Position numbers and translations under genes: made by a program | Notes under the pieces: generated by a model | What the model saw: only the letters and a program-made list of their open reading frames with translations | Databases searched by the model: none | What the model was told of the DNA's origin: nothing | Shown: one piece after another, positions 54,607-64,000 of the stretch | How positions within the stretch are numbered: the first letter of the stretch is position 1 | How the letters are laid out: each line of letters starts with the position of its first letter | From: Winogradskyella schleiferi | GTDB lineage: Bacteria > Bacteroidota > Bacteroidia > Flavobacteriales > Flavobacteriaceae | Direction of reading: 5' to 3' | Assembly (NCBI RefSeq): GCF_013394655.1 | Contig: NZ_CP053351.1 | Coordinates: 1,890,501-1,954,500 of the forward strand | DNA: 64,000 nucleotides

Positions 54607-54954
54607 TAATTATAGTAAAAATACATCGTCTTTTTGAGATATGGGTTTGTTGAACTTCGACGATTAGACTATTTTTCTGTTGCTAGTTTTAAAAATACCA
54701 TGAAAACACCTCTACTAATTTTTTTATGTTAGAGATGGCATAGGCTTCTATTCCGTAAACTATGCTTTTACCTCAAATCGCTTATGTACGCTTATTGAAC
54801 TTAAAATTTAAAAAAAGAAATCTTGATACTAAAGCTCGTCTGACACATCGATAGCACTCTGTGCAAGCACCACTGATTTACACTTGCCTACCAGCAGGTT
54901 CTAGGACACTTTTAATAGTTGATTATCTGGTCGGTGGATGATTTAGCTAATGTT
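54607..54954. other. Non-coding gap, nothing evident
   Basis: In these 348 bases I see no open frame with coding character, no strong terminator and no repeat. It contains the 5' flank of the DsbA-like gene and the 3' flank of the histidine kinase gene. Confidence 0.4.
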
Positions 54955-56244
54955 TTACTTTTTTAAAAGCGTAAAATAGAAGGTCGTCCCTAAGCCCTCT
55001 TGGCTCTCTAACCAAATAGAACCCTTGTAATAGTTAACGATTTTTTTAACAATAGAAAGCCCAATACCTGAAGAGGCGCTGGTACTTTCGAGTTTGGTAA
55101 ACACTTTAAATATTTTATCGAAATAATCTGATTTAATACCAATTCCGTTGTCTTTTACAAAAAATTCAAAAGCGTCCGTTTTCTCTGTACAACCAATTTC
55201 GACTGTGCCTTTATCATTATGTGAATACTTTATGGCATTTTGTATTAAGTTTTGAAATATTTGCTTAAACCTCCAAGCATTACCGTATAAGCTTGGCAAG
55301 TTATCTTGAATAGTAATGGTTATGTGTTTTGGAACTAAAAGCGTCTGTATTACTTCATCTAACATAAGGTTAAAGTCGATCTTCTGATTTTCTGACTCTA
55401 GCCTATCTACGGTAGAATAATCTAAAATACCTTTTATTAAATTATCCATTTTCTCTACATTGAATAAGGCAAGATTCAATGGTTGTATATCCATTTCATC
55501 GCTAGTGTCCTTGTGATCATTGATAAACCATGTAATTAAGGTATGAATGTTTATTAATGGTGCTTTTAAATCGTGGGATACCACATGGGCATATTCATTT
55601 AATTGCTCATTTTGACGTGATAAATCTATCAGTAGTTTTTCTCGCTTTTTATCTTGTGCACTTAAACGTTCTTCATTTTCTTTTCTTTGAATAACGTTAA
55701 CCAACATATTGGCATACACAAATAGAATTTCTTTTTCGTTTTCGGCATATTTATTAATTTTCTTAACCGCATCAAAGCCTATAAACCCAATTAACTCTTT
55801 GTTTTTAATTTTTGGAATAGCAATTAAGCTTTTAATACCTTGAGGCTCTAAAACTGCACGTAAGCCATTTTCTCCATCATGAGGAAGAAGGCTTACATCT
55901 TCAATAAGAAATACTTCGCCTTTTTTATGTGCCTCTACCCATTGTGGTATATATTCAATGGGGACATTTTGTAAATTATTTATTTCTGGTGCTATACCTT
56001 CGGCGCACCACTCATACGTATTGGATGTGGTGTTGTTTACCAAATCATAAGAAAATATATAACTTCTGTCTGCCTCTACAAACTCTCCCATTTGCTTTAA
56101 AGACTCTTGAATAAGTTTATCTATATCCGATAGATCGGCATTTATATAGGTTGTAGAAATACTAATTAATAAATCTTGAAAACGTAACTGTCTTTCTATA
56201 ATTCTATCCTTATTAGTCTTGTCTTTGTTTTTGTTGGTTTCCAT
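54955..56244 (-). CDS. GAF-domain sensor histidine kinase (orphan)
   Basis: 429 residues, no membrane segment. A GAF domain (about 20-185) contains EADRSYIFSYD and SLIAIPKIKNKELIGFIGFD. A coiled segment leads to the HisKA domain with the phospho-His in VVSHDLKAPLINIH. The HATPase_c domain has the N box (FQNLIQNAIKYS), G1 (VKDNGIGI) and G2 (SSGIGLSIVKKI). It should autophosphorylate in response to a small molecule bound in the cytosol. No response regulator is adjacent. Divergent from the DUF3857 gene. Confidence 0.9.
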   Translation of the reverse strand: METNKNKDKTNKDRIIERQLRFQDLLISISTTYINADLSDIDKLIQESLKQMGEFVEADRSYIFSYDLVNNTTSNTYEWCAEGIAPEINNLQNVPIEYIPQWVEAHKKGEVFLIEDVSLLPHDGENGLRAVLEPQGIKSLIAIPKIKNKELIGFIGFDAVKKINKYAENEKEILFVYANMLVNVIQRKENEERLSAQDKKREKLLIDLSRQNEQLNEYAHVVSHDLKAPLINIHTLITWFINDHKDTSDEMDIQPLNLALFNVEKMDNLIKGILDYSTVDRLESENQKIDFNLMLDEVIQTLLVPKHITITIQDNLPSLYGNAWRFKQIFQNLIQNAIKYSHNDKGTVEIGCTEKTDAFEFFVKDNGIGIKSDYFDKIFKVFTKLESTSASSGIGLSIVKKIVNYYKGSIWLESQEGLGTTFYFTLLKK

Positions 56245-56469
56245 AACTAGTAAAGTCGTTGTAACTTTAGTTTCTTAAGTTAATTAGTAATTAAAAGTGG
56301 CGTTAAATTTACAAAGTATTATGAGAAGATAATTATGTATAATCAGAAATAATTTAAGGTTATTATTTTGTACATGTTAATCATAAGTTTGAAACTGAAT
56401 TTGAATTATTTAAGCATTTTCTTAGGTGTCTATTATATTTTTAGTTTATTTGTTTTCCAACCTATTCCT

Positions 56470-58563
56470 ATGCTTAGAAAAACTATCCAACACGCTACAT
56501 TAGTCCTGTTTATTTTATGTAGTTTTAGTACTTGTTATGCCCAGATTAAAGTCAGTAATACCCCAAATTGGGTGGTCCATCAGTCTTATGAACAAAATCC
56601 AGATATCGATTTAAAGGAAATTTCATTCGGTTTACTGACGCTTCTAAGTGATGAACAAATTCATATTCCTAAAGAAGAACGTTATATCCGTGTAGTTAGG
56701 AAAATTACGGATCATGTCGGTGTACAAGATGGCTCTATGGTTTCTATTAATTATGATCCCACCTATCAGCAACTGTTATTGCATAAGGTCATTGTGATTA
56801 GAAACGGAAAGCCGATCAACAAGCTAAATGTTAATGATTTTCAGACCATACGGCAAGAGTCTAATGCAGAGAGTTACATTTACGATGGTAGTCTCAATGC
56901 CGTAAATAATTTAACCGATATCCGCAATGGTGATATTTTAGATATCAGCTATTCTATTAAAGGCTTTAATCCCATTGTTGGGAACCATTTTTCGGGTTCC
57001 ACCACGCTAAACGATTTTGAACCTGTGGGTAAAGTTAACTACTATATTATCGCCGAAAACCCACTACAGTATAAAACTGTTAATTCCGATAGTTCCCCTG
57101 ATATTGGAACTTACAAGGGTTATAAAACGTACAATTGGCAAGCTACTTTAACAGAAAAGCCTTTATTTGAAGATAATATGCCCAGTTGGTATTTACCATA
57201 TGAACACTTATTTGTTTCGGACTATAAGGATTGGAATGCCGTTGTCAATTGGGCTTTGGGTATATACGAAACGGATCTACAATTATCAGCTGCCTTAAAA
57301 GCAAAAATAGAACAGATTCATAAACATTCGGAAGATGAAGGTGAACGTATTACGGCAACCTTAAAATTTGTACAAAATGAAATTAGATACCTCGGTTTAG
57401 AATCTGGTATTGGTGCTTATAAACCGTTTTCGCCCAATAAGGTCCTTGAACAGCGCTTTGGTGATTGTAAAGATAAAAGTTGGCTCATGGTCACCATGTT
57501 GCGTCATATGGATATTGAGGCGTATCCTGTACTTGTTAACTCACTTTTTGGGGAGTCCTTGCATCAGTTTTTACCTTCTCCCAATGTATTTGATCATGTG
57601 GTTGTAAAAGTTATTGATAGCGATAATAAGCCTTTCTTTTATGATCCGACCTTTAGCAATCAGTTTGGTAACTATAAGGCCGTGTCATTTCCAGATTATG
57701 GGAAAGCTTTAGTGATAAAGGAAGGTGTTTCAACCTTGGAACAAATAATACCTAACGACAAAAGTTTAGTAGAAGTTTTTGATATATTCGAATTACCAAC
57801 CGTTGGCGGTCCGGCAACCTTAAGAGTTATGACAACCTATAAAGGTGCTGATGCTGATGCTATGAGAGGACGATATAAATCGAGCAGCTTATCCACTATC
57901 CGCGACGAATTTAAAAGCTATTATGACAACCTGTATAATGGTGTTGAAGTTATAGAAGATCCTATATTTGATGATGACAGTATCTATAATAAAATTATTG
58001 TCGAAGAATTTTATAAAATCAATGACCTATGGGAACCCATGGTGGGCAATGAGAAAAATATTGCTGCAAATTTTACACCATATGGTATTCTAGATGTTTT
58101 TCTCTCTCCTAATGAAAAGACCCGAAAAACACCTTTTGCACTATTTTATCCAACACATAAAAAACACAATATTACGGTTAAGCTACCAAGGCGTTGGGCA
58201 GCTGCAAAGGATGATATCAAAGTGAGTTCTAAAAGTTTTGATTTTTCGATGGCGAGTAAACTGGATGGATCAGGAAGGACGCTTTATCTCAACTATGAGT
58301 ATCGCAATAAAAAGAACCATGTAGCTCCTGAAGATTTTGAAGACTATCACTCCAAAAATAAAGCGGTTGAAAACATCCTATCCTATTATATTTATATTCC
58401 TAAAAGTGAAGCGACTACTAAACCCATCTATAACACCTTTGATACTGATACCGATGTCGTCGTCTCAAGTATAGTTACTATATTTTATTGGGTTTTTGCT
58501 ATCGTGATTATCATTGTTACTGGTCTGGTTGTTTTTGTAATTAGAAACAATAAGAAGGGATAA
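56470..58563 (+). CDS. DUF3857 + transglutaminase-like exported protein
   Basis: 697 residues starting MLRKTIQHATLVLF; the start at 56470 gives a signal peptide ending CYAQ and is preferred over the ATG at 56368, which sits on top of a TATTTTG-like promoter element. DUF3857 covers about 30-200. The transglutaminase core has Cys in RFGDCKDKS, His in NVFDHVVVKV and Asp in FFYDPTF. A C-terminal membrane helix (FYWVFAIVIIIVTGLVVFVI) anchors it. Such proteins are periplasmic-facing and uncharacterised. Monocistronic. Confidence 0.85.
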   Translation: MLRKTIQHATLVLFILCSFSTCYAQIKVSNTPNWVVHQSYEQNPDIDLKEISFGLLTLLSDEQIHIPKEERYIRVVRKITDHVGVQDGSMVSINYDPTYQQLLLHKVIVIRNGKPINKLNVNDFQTIRQESNAESYIYDGSLNAVNNLTDIRNGDILDISYSIKGFNPIVGNHFSGSTTLNDFEPVGKVNYYIIAENPLQYKTVNSDSSPDIGTYKGYKTYNWQATLTEKPLFEDNMPSWYLPYEHLFVSDYKDWNAVVNWALGIYETDLQLSAALKAKIEQIHKHSEDEGERITATLKFVQNEIRYLGLESGIGAYKPFSPNKVLEQRFGDCKDKSWLMVTMLRHMDIEAYPVLVNSLFGESLHQFLPSPNVFDHVVVKVIDSDNKPFFYDPTFSNQFGNYKAVSFPDYGKALVIKEGVSTLEQIIPNDKSLVEVFDIFELPTVGGPATLRVMTTYKGADADAMRGRYKSSSLSTIRDEFKSYYDNLYNGVEVIEDPIFDDDSIYNKIIVEEFYKINDLWEPMVGNEKNIAANFTPYGILDVFLSPNEKTRKTPFALFYPTHKKHNITVKLPRRWAAAKDDIKVSSKSFDFSMASKLDGSGRTLYLNYEYRNKKNHVAPEDFEDYHSKNKAVENILSYYIYIPKSEATTKPIYNTFDTDTDVVVSSIVTIFYWVFAIVIIIVTGLVVFVIRNNKKG

Positions 58564-58629
58564 GTCATTGGAGTTTTAGGTCTTTGCTCTGCGCCAAGTC
58601 ACTGTTGTTGGGCATAATTGAAAATTACC

Positions 58630-59304
58630 CTACCCAAAATAAAAATACATCTGATAAATGAACAACCCAACTCCAGCAATAACCAAATACACATTAGACG
58701 CTTTATAAAAGGCTTTATAACTCGGTTGTTCCTTCCATTTGGAAATTATAAATATAATGGGTATCAAGGCTGCTATTTGCCCAAGCTCCACACCAACGTT
58801 AAAACTGATAATCTTAAGTAAGATTTGTTCCTGTCCCATATCAAAGGATTGTAAGCGTGTGGATAGACCCAAGCCATGAATGAGTCCAAACGCAAATACC
58901 ATGAGCAATAGGTTTGGTGGTTTGACCTTAAATAGTTTTTGGAAGCCATTTAGATTTTCGAAACCTTTATAGAGGACGCTTAGGGCAATGACGGCATCGA
59001 TAAGGTATTCATTAACCTGAATGCCAGCAAAAGTGCCACCGATTAGGGTAATACTATGGCCAATGGTAAATACTGTAATAAATTTTAGGATATCCTTAAA
59101 GCCTTTGAGAAAAAAAATGACTCCGGCTAAAAACAACAAATGGTCATAGCCCGTTAGCATATGTTTGGCACCTACCCAAATGTAAGATAGCAGTCCGCCA
59201 TTATCCAAAATGGCCTGATCGCCTGCGCTGACGTCGTGAGCCAACAAAAGGGTTGGACATAAAACAGAGCCGATTAATATAATAGTTTTTAAACGTTTGC
59301 CCTT
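58630..59304 (-). pseudogene. HupE/UreJ copy 1, start codon lost at a rearrangement junction
   Basis: Almost the same protein as the copy at 62648 (224 residues), with about seven membrane helices, a signal-like start and the HxxxGYDHLLF motif (KHMLTGYDHLLFLAG). Copy 2 starts ATG GGC AAA CAT; here the first codon is AAG (59304-59302), so the normal start is gone. The frame runs on upstream only through antisense of a truncated SRAP gene. There is no internal stop, so it may still be translated from a TTG or other start. HupE/UreJ proteins are linked to nickel or cobalt transport. Confidence 0.65.
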
Positions 59305-59500
59305 GGTTTTAGCGGATGACCTTTTTAAAGATTGGCTAGATGCGGGTTTAAATTCCCAAACAATATTGGAGTTAATGGATTTTGGCTTTACAGGTAAGGC
59401 ATTTAATGCACATCCAGTAAGTAGGGATCTGTACGAAAAAGGGGTTGACACCAATCAACCGCACATTACCGAAGCAGTTCATAAAGGCTCGTTGTTTTAG
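59297..59500 (+). pseudogene. C-terminal remnant of an SRAP (YedK/HMCES) gene
   Basis: 67 residues reading PLVLADDLFKDWLDAG, then AFNAHPVSRDLYEKG, which match the end of SRAP proteins (compare PLILSDDLADKWLKP and KAHTVSKLRGN in the gene at 11314). The residue count upstream is zero: homology stops at the HupE junction, removing Cys2 and the Asn and Glu catalytic residues. The aligned His/Ser part of the active site remains. It cannot function as a peptidase. A different, more distant SRAP type than the intact gene at 11314. Confidence 0.75.
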
Positions 59501-60073
59501 CACTGTTACCTTATCATTAATGCTAACGTACCAGCTAATTTTGGTTATGAAGTCATTTCATTGGCCAACTTTTATCATTAGTTGCGTATCCAAACTTAAT
59601 AAATTCAAATAAACACTATAACAGTAGCCATCTTAGAAAAGCTTAGAAATCATGGCTCATTTCTTTTAGTAAGACTGCAAAATGTAAGTTTTCATAGTAG
59701 TGGTGTTGGGCAATAAAAGGCTATACAAAACTAGAGAAAGCAATAAAAGTGTATTTAAAATCGAAGCTGTATATCGCAAATTTCTTATACTAATTTTGAA
59801 TATATCATTTTTTTAAATTAAATTTAACCTTCATTTACTCCACATAATACGTTTATTCATATTAGAGATATTCCCTATTCTACTCTAATAGCATTTAAAC
59901 GATCGCAAAAATTTATTAATAGCATAAAACGAAGCACCCAAGTCTTGTTTAACCAGTATTTCAGGTTATTTAAGTATTTCCATACTTAAGTATCTCCTGA
60001 TTTTTTACACCTATAATTATAACCATTTATAGAATAACCGTAAAATAATAATATTAACCAAAAACAAGCAACA
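59501..60073. other. Non-coding gap, nothing firm
   Basis: These 573 bases have no open frame of note. They are AT-rich near 59800-60060, with repeated short T/A tracts and a TTAAGTATTTCCATACTTAA near-palindrome at about 59971. They include the leader of the TSP3/T9SS gene, whose -7 element is not clear. Confidence 0.4.
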
Positions 60074-62410
60074 ATGAAAACAAATTCACTTTTTAAAAAA
60101 ATGACCTTCGTGCTATTATGTCTATGCGCGTTACAACTCTCTTGGTCGCAAGCCATTAATTACAATGAAGCGATCTCTGGAGACTTATCAAACAACCCTT
60201 CTGCAACCTTATTTACAGTTGTGCCAGGCACCAACACTTGGACAGGAACATTAGGGCCAACAGGCGGAACATCAAATACTGGAGACAACTTCACCGTTGT
60301 TGTACCAGAAAATGTGGCTTTAACTAATTTGACCTTCACCAGAACTAGTGGTGGCGGCGGTAGCCTTTTTGACTATGGTTGGAATGCTTGCGGACCTTAT
60401 ACGCCATCTACGACGGGTACAAGTCTAAATCATGTGTTTAGTCCAGAGCTTGGCCCAGGTAACTATTGTTCCAATTTAACGGTAGGCTTTGCTACAGCCG
60501 GAGCAAATTGGACCGTCACTGTTGTAGCTATTTCAACAGGAACCGACCCTTGCGCAGCATTGGGTGGGGATTCAGACGGTGATGGTGTCTGTGATGTTAA
60601 TGACGGTTGTCCAAATGATGCAAACAAGATTGCACCAGGAGATTGTGGCTGCGGTGTTGCTGATACCGATACAGATGGCGACGGTTCGGCAGATTGTTTT
60701 GATGCCTGTCCGAACGATCCAAACAAAATTGCACCAGGCATTTGTGGTTGTGGTGTCCCTGATGCCGATACTGACAATGACGGTACGGCAGATTGTAACG
60801 ATGCCTGCCCCAACGACCCGAACAAAACGGCACCAGGAGCTTGTGGCTGTGGTGTGGTTGACACCGATACAGATGGTGATGGTACAGCAGATTGCAACGA
60901 CTTTGACGACGATAATGATGGCTTAGATGACGCTGATGAAGTGGCCTGCGGATCGGATCCTGTAAATGTCAGTTCAACTTGTGAAATTTGTGATGGTCTG
61001 GACAATGATCTTAATGATGGTGTTGATGAAGGGTTTACTGATTCTGATAGTGATGGTAAAGCAGATTGTGTGGATATGGATGACGACAATGATGGTACAA
61101 CTGATATAGACGAAATAGCCTGTGGATCTGACCCCTTAAATGCCAGTTCAACTTGTGAGGTTTGTGATGGTGTGGATAATGATCTTAATGATGGTGTTGA
61201 TGAAGGTTTTACAGATACCGATGGTGATGGTAAAGCAGATTGTATAGATCTTGATGATGATAATGATGGCGTTGCAGATGGTGATGATTCAAGCCCATTA
61301 AACCAATTTGTCTGCAGAGATGCTGATGGCGATGGTTGCGATGACTGTTCTAGTGGCACTGATGATGCAGCAAATGATGGTACCGATACTGATGGTGATG
61401 GCCTTTGTAATGCTGGCGATATAGACGATGATAACGATGGTGTGGTTGATGTTGATGATTTAGAGCCCTTGAATCCATTTATATGCAGAGATGCAGATAA
61501 TGATGGTTGTGATGACTGTTCTAGCGGCACCGATGATGTTGGCAATGATGGCACCGATACGGATGGTGATGGTCTTTGTGATACTGGAGACGTTGATGAC
61601 GATAATGATGGTCAGTTAGATTCTGACGAAATTGCTTGCGGATCTGATCCCTTAGATAGTAATAGTCTATCTCCAGACAATGATAGTGATAATTCACCAG
61701 ACTGTGTAGATCCTGACGATGATAATGATGGGGTTCTAGATGGTGATGATAATTGTCCATTGATCTCTAATGCCGATCAAACTGATGATGACAGAGATGG
61801 TATTGGTAATGTATGTGATCCTGTTTTTGATATTGGAGTTCTTATTGATGATGTTATTAATTACATTGAAGGTCTAGGACTAAATAATGGACAAACTAAT
61901 TCTTTGGTTAAGCAATTACAGGATGGACTGGATAAATACTGTGATGGTAAAACAAATGCTGCATTGAACAAATTCAATGCGTTTATTAATCACGTTCAAG
62001 ATCTTGCATTAAATGGTGTTATTTCGGTAAACACTGCAACTATACTTATTGATGCAGCTAATGTGACTATAAATGCCATTACCAATGGCTCCGTCGTTTG
62101 TCCTAGTCTAGGAAGCAGAAATGCACCAGTAGTTAATGAGGTATTGACGTTTAACGGAACGCAAATAAAATTGTATCCAAACCCAGCTGTGGATAATATT
62201 AAGATTTATATCAAATCCGTGCATGATAAAAATGCTGTCGTAACTATATACAATGTGTTAGGTGTTGTGGTATTGCATAAAAGTATAACAATAGGCAAAT
62301 CTGAAGTAGTTATCGATTTGTCCGTGAATGAATTGAGCAATGGCTTACATTTTGCTAAAGTCCAGATTGGAAACGAAACCATATTACAGCGATTTATAAT
62401 TAAAAAGTAA
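60074..62410 (+). CDS. T9SS-secreted thrombospondin type 3 repeat (Ca-binding) protein
   Basis: 778 residues. A signal peptide (MKTNSLFKKMTFVLL...SWSQ) and a beta-rich N-terminal domain (about 30-160) are followed by about 420 residues of Asp-rich DxDxDGxxD units, thrombospondin type 3 repeats, with Cys pairs in the first three CGCG blocks. A helical region follows at about 600-680, then a type A T9SS sorting domain (APVVNEVLTFNGTQIKLYPN...). It should be exported through T9SS and stiffen on calcium binding as a stalk. It lies between two HupE copies that form long direct repeats. Confidence 0.9.
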   Translation: MKTNSLFKKMTFVLLCLCALQLSWSQAINYNEAISGDLSNNPSATLFTVVPGTNTWTGTLGPTGGTSNTGDNFTVVVPENVALTNLTFTRTSGGGGSLFDYGWNACGPYTPSTTGTSLNHVFSPELGPGNYCSNLTVGFATAGANWTVTVVAISTGTDPCAALGGDSDGDGVCDVNDGCPNDANKIAPGDCGCGVADTDTDGDGSADCFDACPNDPNKIAPGICGCGVPDADTDNDGTADCNDACPNDPNKTAPGACGCGVVDTDTDGDGTADCNDFDDDNDGLDDADEVACGSDPVNVSSTCEICDGLDNDLNDGVDEGFTDSDSDGKADCVDMDDDNDGTTDIDEIACGSDPLNASSTCEVCDGVDNDLNDGVDEGFTDTDGDGKADCIDLDDDNDGVADGDDSSPLNQFVCRDADGDGCDDCSSGTDDAANDGTDTDGDGLCNAGDIDDDNDGVVDVDDLEPLNPFICRDADNDGCDDCSSGTDDVGNDGTDTDGDGLCDTGDVDDDNDGQLDSDEIACGSDPLDSNSLSPDNDSDNSPDCVDPDDDNDGVLDGDDNCPLISNADQTDDDRDGIGNVCDPVFDIGVLIDDVINYIEGLGLNNGQTNSLVKQLQDGLDKYCDGKTNAALNKFNAFINHVQDLALNGVISVNTATILIDAANVTINAITNGSVVCPSLGSRNAPVVNEVLTFNGTQIKLYPNPAVDNIKIYIKSVHDKNAVVTIYNVLGVVVLHKSITIGKSEVVIDLSVNELSNGLHFAKVQIGNETILQRFIIKK

Positions 62411-62470
62411 CCCTGAACAAAAGCAACTGTATACGACTATGTAACAGATATGTGATTAAACTTCAAGAAC

Positions 62471-62511
62471 AAGGAGGTATTTATGTAAAAAATAAATACC
62501 TTCTTTTTTAC
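62471..62511 (+). terminator. Rho-independent terminator
   Basis: A 14-bp stem with two G-T-type imperfect pairs (AAGGAGGTATTTAT / ATAAATACCTTCTT) and a 7-nt loop, followed by T. It lies 60 bases after the stop of the TSP3 gene. Confidence 0.8.
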
Positions 62512-62647
62512 ATTAAAAATGTATTTTTTCGGTACTTCAAGTTCAATCTAAACTGTGAATAAGCCAGCTCATAATTTCATTTTGCAACTTTATTATTAGT
62601 GTGGAACCCTTATAGAAGAAAAAGTAGCGTAAATTGACATGGTTGTT

Positions 62648-63322
62648 CTATCCGAAATAAAGTACTATCTGATAAAGAAACAGGCCTACACCAGCTATGA
62701 CCAAATACACATTAGACGCTTTATAAAAAGCTTTATAACTCGGTTGTTCCTTCCATTTGGAAATTATAAATATAATGGGTATCAAGGCTGCTATTTGCCC
62801 AAGCTCCACACCAACGTTAAAACTGATAATCTTAAGTAAGATTTGTTCCTGTCCCATATCAAAGGATTGTAATCGTGTGGATAAGCCCAAGCCATGTATC
62901 AACCCAAACGCAAATACCATCAGCAATAGATTTGGTGGTTTGACCTTAAATAGTTTTTGGAAGCCATTAAGATTTTCGAAACCTTTATAAAGGACGCTTA
63001 GGGCAATGACGGCATCGATAAGGTATTCATTTACCTGAATGCCCGTAAAAGTGCCGCCAATAAGAGTAATACTATGGCCAATGGTAAATACCGTAATAAA
63101 TTTTAGGATATCCTTAAAGCCTTTGAGAAAAAAAATGACTCCGGCTAAAAACAACAAATGGTCATAGCCCGTTAGCATATGTTTGGCACCTACCCAAATG
63201 TAAGATAGCAGTCCGCCATTATCCAAAATGGCCTGATCACCTGCGCTGACGTCGTGAGCCAACAAAAGGGTTGGACACAAAACAGAGCCGATTAATACAA
63301 TAGTTTTTAAATGTTTGCCCAT
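62648..63322 (-). CDS. HupE/UreJ-type membrane protein (copy 2, intact)
   Basis: 224 residues with about seven membrane helices. HupE/UreJ_2 motifs KHMLTGYDHLLFLAG, TVFTIGHSITLIG and GLIHGLGLS supply the histidines expected to bind metal. It is proposed to import nickel or cobalt, or copper in some relatives. It starts 1 base after the stop of the DUF4198 gene, so the two are translationally coupled. The copy at 58630 differs at a handful of residues, such as A/T in GTF(A/T)GIQ and the last eight residues. Confidence 0.85.
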   Translation of the reverse strand: MGKHLKTIVLIGSVLCPTLLLAHDVSAGDQAILDNGGLLSYIWVGAKHMLTGYDHLLFLAGVIFFLKGFKDILKFITVFTIGHSITLIGGTFTGIQVNEYLIDAVIALSVLYKGFENLNGFQKLFKVKPPNLLLMVFAFGLIHGLGLSTRLQSFDMGQEQILLKIISFNVGVELGQIAALIPIIFIISKWKEQPSYKAFYKASNVYLVIAGVGLFLYQIVLYFG

Positions 63323-63323
63323 C

Positions 63324-64000
63324 TTATTTCTTTTTATTGAACCAAAAGAACAAAAGGCCTATGATTACAAAACTCGCTATCCAGAAAATGTAGGATGGAA
63401 AACCTTCATCGTCATGTTCGTCGTGCGAATGTGTGTCGTCATCATGGGTATGTGTAGCCTCGCCGTGTTCATGGTCATGGTTCTGGTCGTTTTCATGATC
63501 GTGTGCATGCTCGCTATTGTCTTGGTCATGATTGTGCGCTACGGTACGCCCATCACTGATACCAAAGGTAAGTGTTGCCCAATTGGATTCGTGAGTCAGT
63601 TTTTCATCCTTGGACTCTACCATCTTAATGGTTCGGAAGTACCAAGTGCCTGATTGGTTGATATCTATACTAACAATACCGTCGTCATTGGTTTGATATT
63701 GTTTCGTTTCAGGATGTTGATGTTCTGAGGTTTCCGTATCATCGTGCGAATGTGAATGCGAGTGTGCCTCTCCATTCTCGTGACTATGTGTCGGTGCCTC
63801 TTCTTTTGCCTCTGTATTTGTGCCGACGTATACGAAATGATTTTTAAGCGGTGCTCCGTTGAATAACAAACGTACTTCCAAATTGTGCCCTTCGTGAAGC
63901 TCATAGGGATTTTGAAGTGGTATAAATTCGAGTGGATAGCCTAGATTAACGTTCCAGTCGTTGCTAAGTTTATCGCCTACCTGAAAAATGGTTTTGACGT
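63324..64000 (-). CDS. DUF4198 His-rich metal-related protein (5' partial)
   Basis: The frame continues past the first in-window start candidate at 63881 to the window edge, adding about 39 residues (VKTIFQVGDKLSND and FIPLQNPYELHEGHNLEVRL) typical of the DUF4198 fold, so the gene start lies outside. A carboxy-terminal His/Asp/Glu-rich linker (HNHDQDNSEHAHDHEND and THTHDDDTHSHDEH) precedes a single C-terminal membrane helix. A second His-rich loop interrupts the fold. DUF4198 proteins with HupE are thought to scavenge or store metal (nickel, cobalt or copper) in the periplasm. Confidence 0.85.
   Translation of the reverse strand, partial: VKTIFQVGDKLSNDWNVNLGYPLEFIPLQNPYELHEGHNLEVRLLFNGAPLKNHFVYVGTNTEAKEEAPTHSHENGEAHSHSHSHDDTETSEHQHPETKQYQTNDDGIVSIDINQSGTWYFRTIKMVESKDEKLTHESNWATLTFGISDGRTVAHNHDQDNSEHAHDHENDQNHDHEHGEATHTHDDDTHSHDEHDDEGFPSYIFWIASFVIIGLLFFWFNKKK

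Noticed and set aside
59305..59454. Fifty-residue N-terminal extension of HupE copy 1
   Set aside because: It is antisense of the SRAP remnant and begins with TTG; it has no match in copy 2.
60463..61554. 363-codon frame opposite the TSP3 repeats
   Set aside because: It is a Ser/Pro-rich shadow of the Asp-rich repeat on the other strand.

Overview
The window looks like the chromosome of a marine-type member of the Flavobacteriaceae (Bacteroidota). It is AT-rich. Secreted proteins end in type IX secretion (T9SS, Por) sorting domains, several -7 promoter elements fit the Bacteroidota TAnnTTTG form, and families typical of the group are present (DUF4251, GEVED, fasciclin, DUF3857, HupE/UreJ_2). 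No rRNA gene, complete tRNA, CRISPR array or intact insertion sequence was seen. No species is claimed.

Layout: 1-4.4 kb holds two T9SS cargo proteins, the first cut by the window edge (end of an M43-like protease domain + GEVED + sorting domain), the second a paralogue of its C-terminal half preceded by five 20-bp-phased repeats. 4.5-31 kb is mostly ordinary housekeeping and stress genes: a TruA-type pseudouridine synthase, Dps, two MscS channels, a GreA-like protein, SRAP, a thioesterase, cold-shock proteins, fasciclin, TopB, an M23/LysM hydrolase, a superfamily 2 helicase, a J-KTSC protein, an SDR, a DEAD-box helicase and LpxD. It also holds a small acidic lipoprotein and a twice-frameshifted outer-membrane-protein gene. 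30.4-33.2 kb is a three-gene unit ending in a TPR/class III adenylate cyclase. 33.3-38.2 kb is an aldehyde/electrophile-stress block (SSADH, SDR, peroxiredoxin-like, Old Yellow Enzyme, YihY).

38.2-53.8 kb is the accessory region. It opens with about 1.8 kb of non-coding DNA carrying a modular repeat array. Two minus-strand operons follow. Operon 1 (46.2 to 41.3 kb): C5 cytosine methyltransferase, HD-domain protein (frameshifted at a G run in the sequence as given), ORC/Cdc6-like P-loop ATPase, a two-lobed Rossmann-like protein and a 61-aa protein. Operon 2 (53.3 to 46.3 kb): exported PhoD-like metallophosphatase, amidohydrolase, M19-dipeptidase-like hydrolase, HIT-domain protein and a membrane-anchored squalene-cyclase-like toroid. 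I recognise neither as a named system; they are the best candidates for undescribed biology here. Operon 1 looks like a methylase-guarded NTPase/HD conflict system. Operon 2 looks like a hydrolytic pathway for a phosphorylated, possibly lipid-linked substrate. Both functions are inference.

53.8-64 kb holds a DsbA-like lipoprotein, an orphan GAF histidine kinase, a DUF3857/transglutaminase protein and a T9SS thrombospondin-type-3 protein. The last is flanked by two nearly identical HupE/UreJ genes in direct orientation. The right-hand copy is coupled to a His-rich DUF4198 gene that runs off the window. The left-hand copy has lost its start codon and abuts a truncated SRAP gene, recording a duplication and rearrangement.
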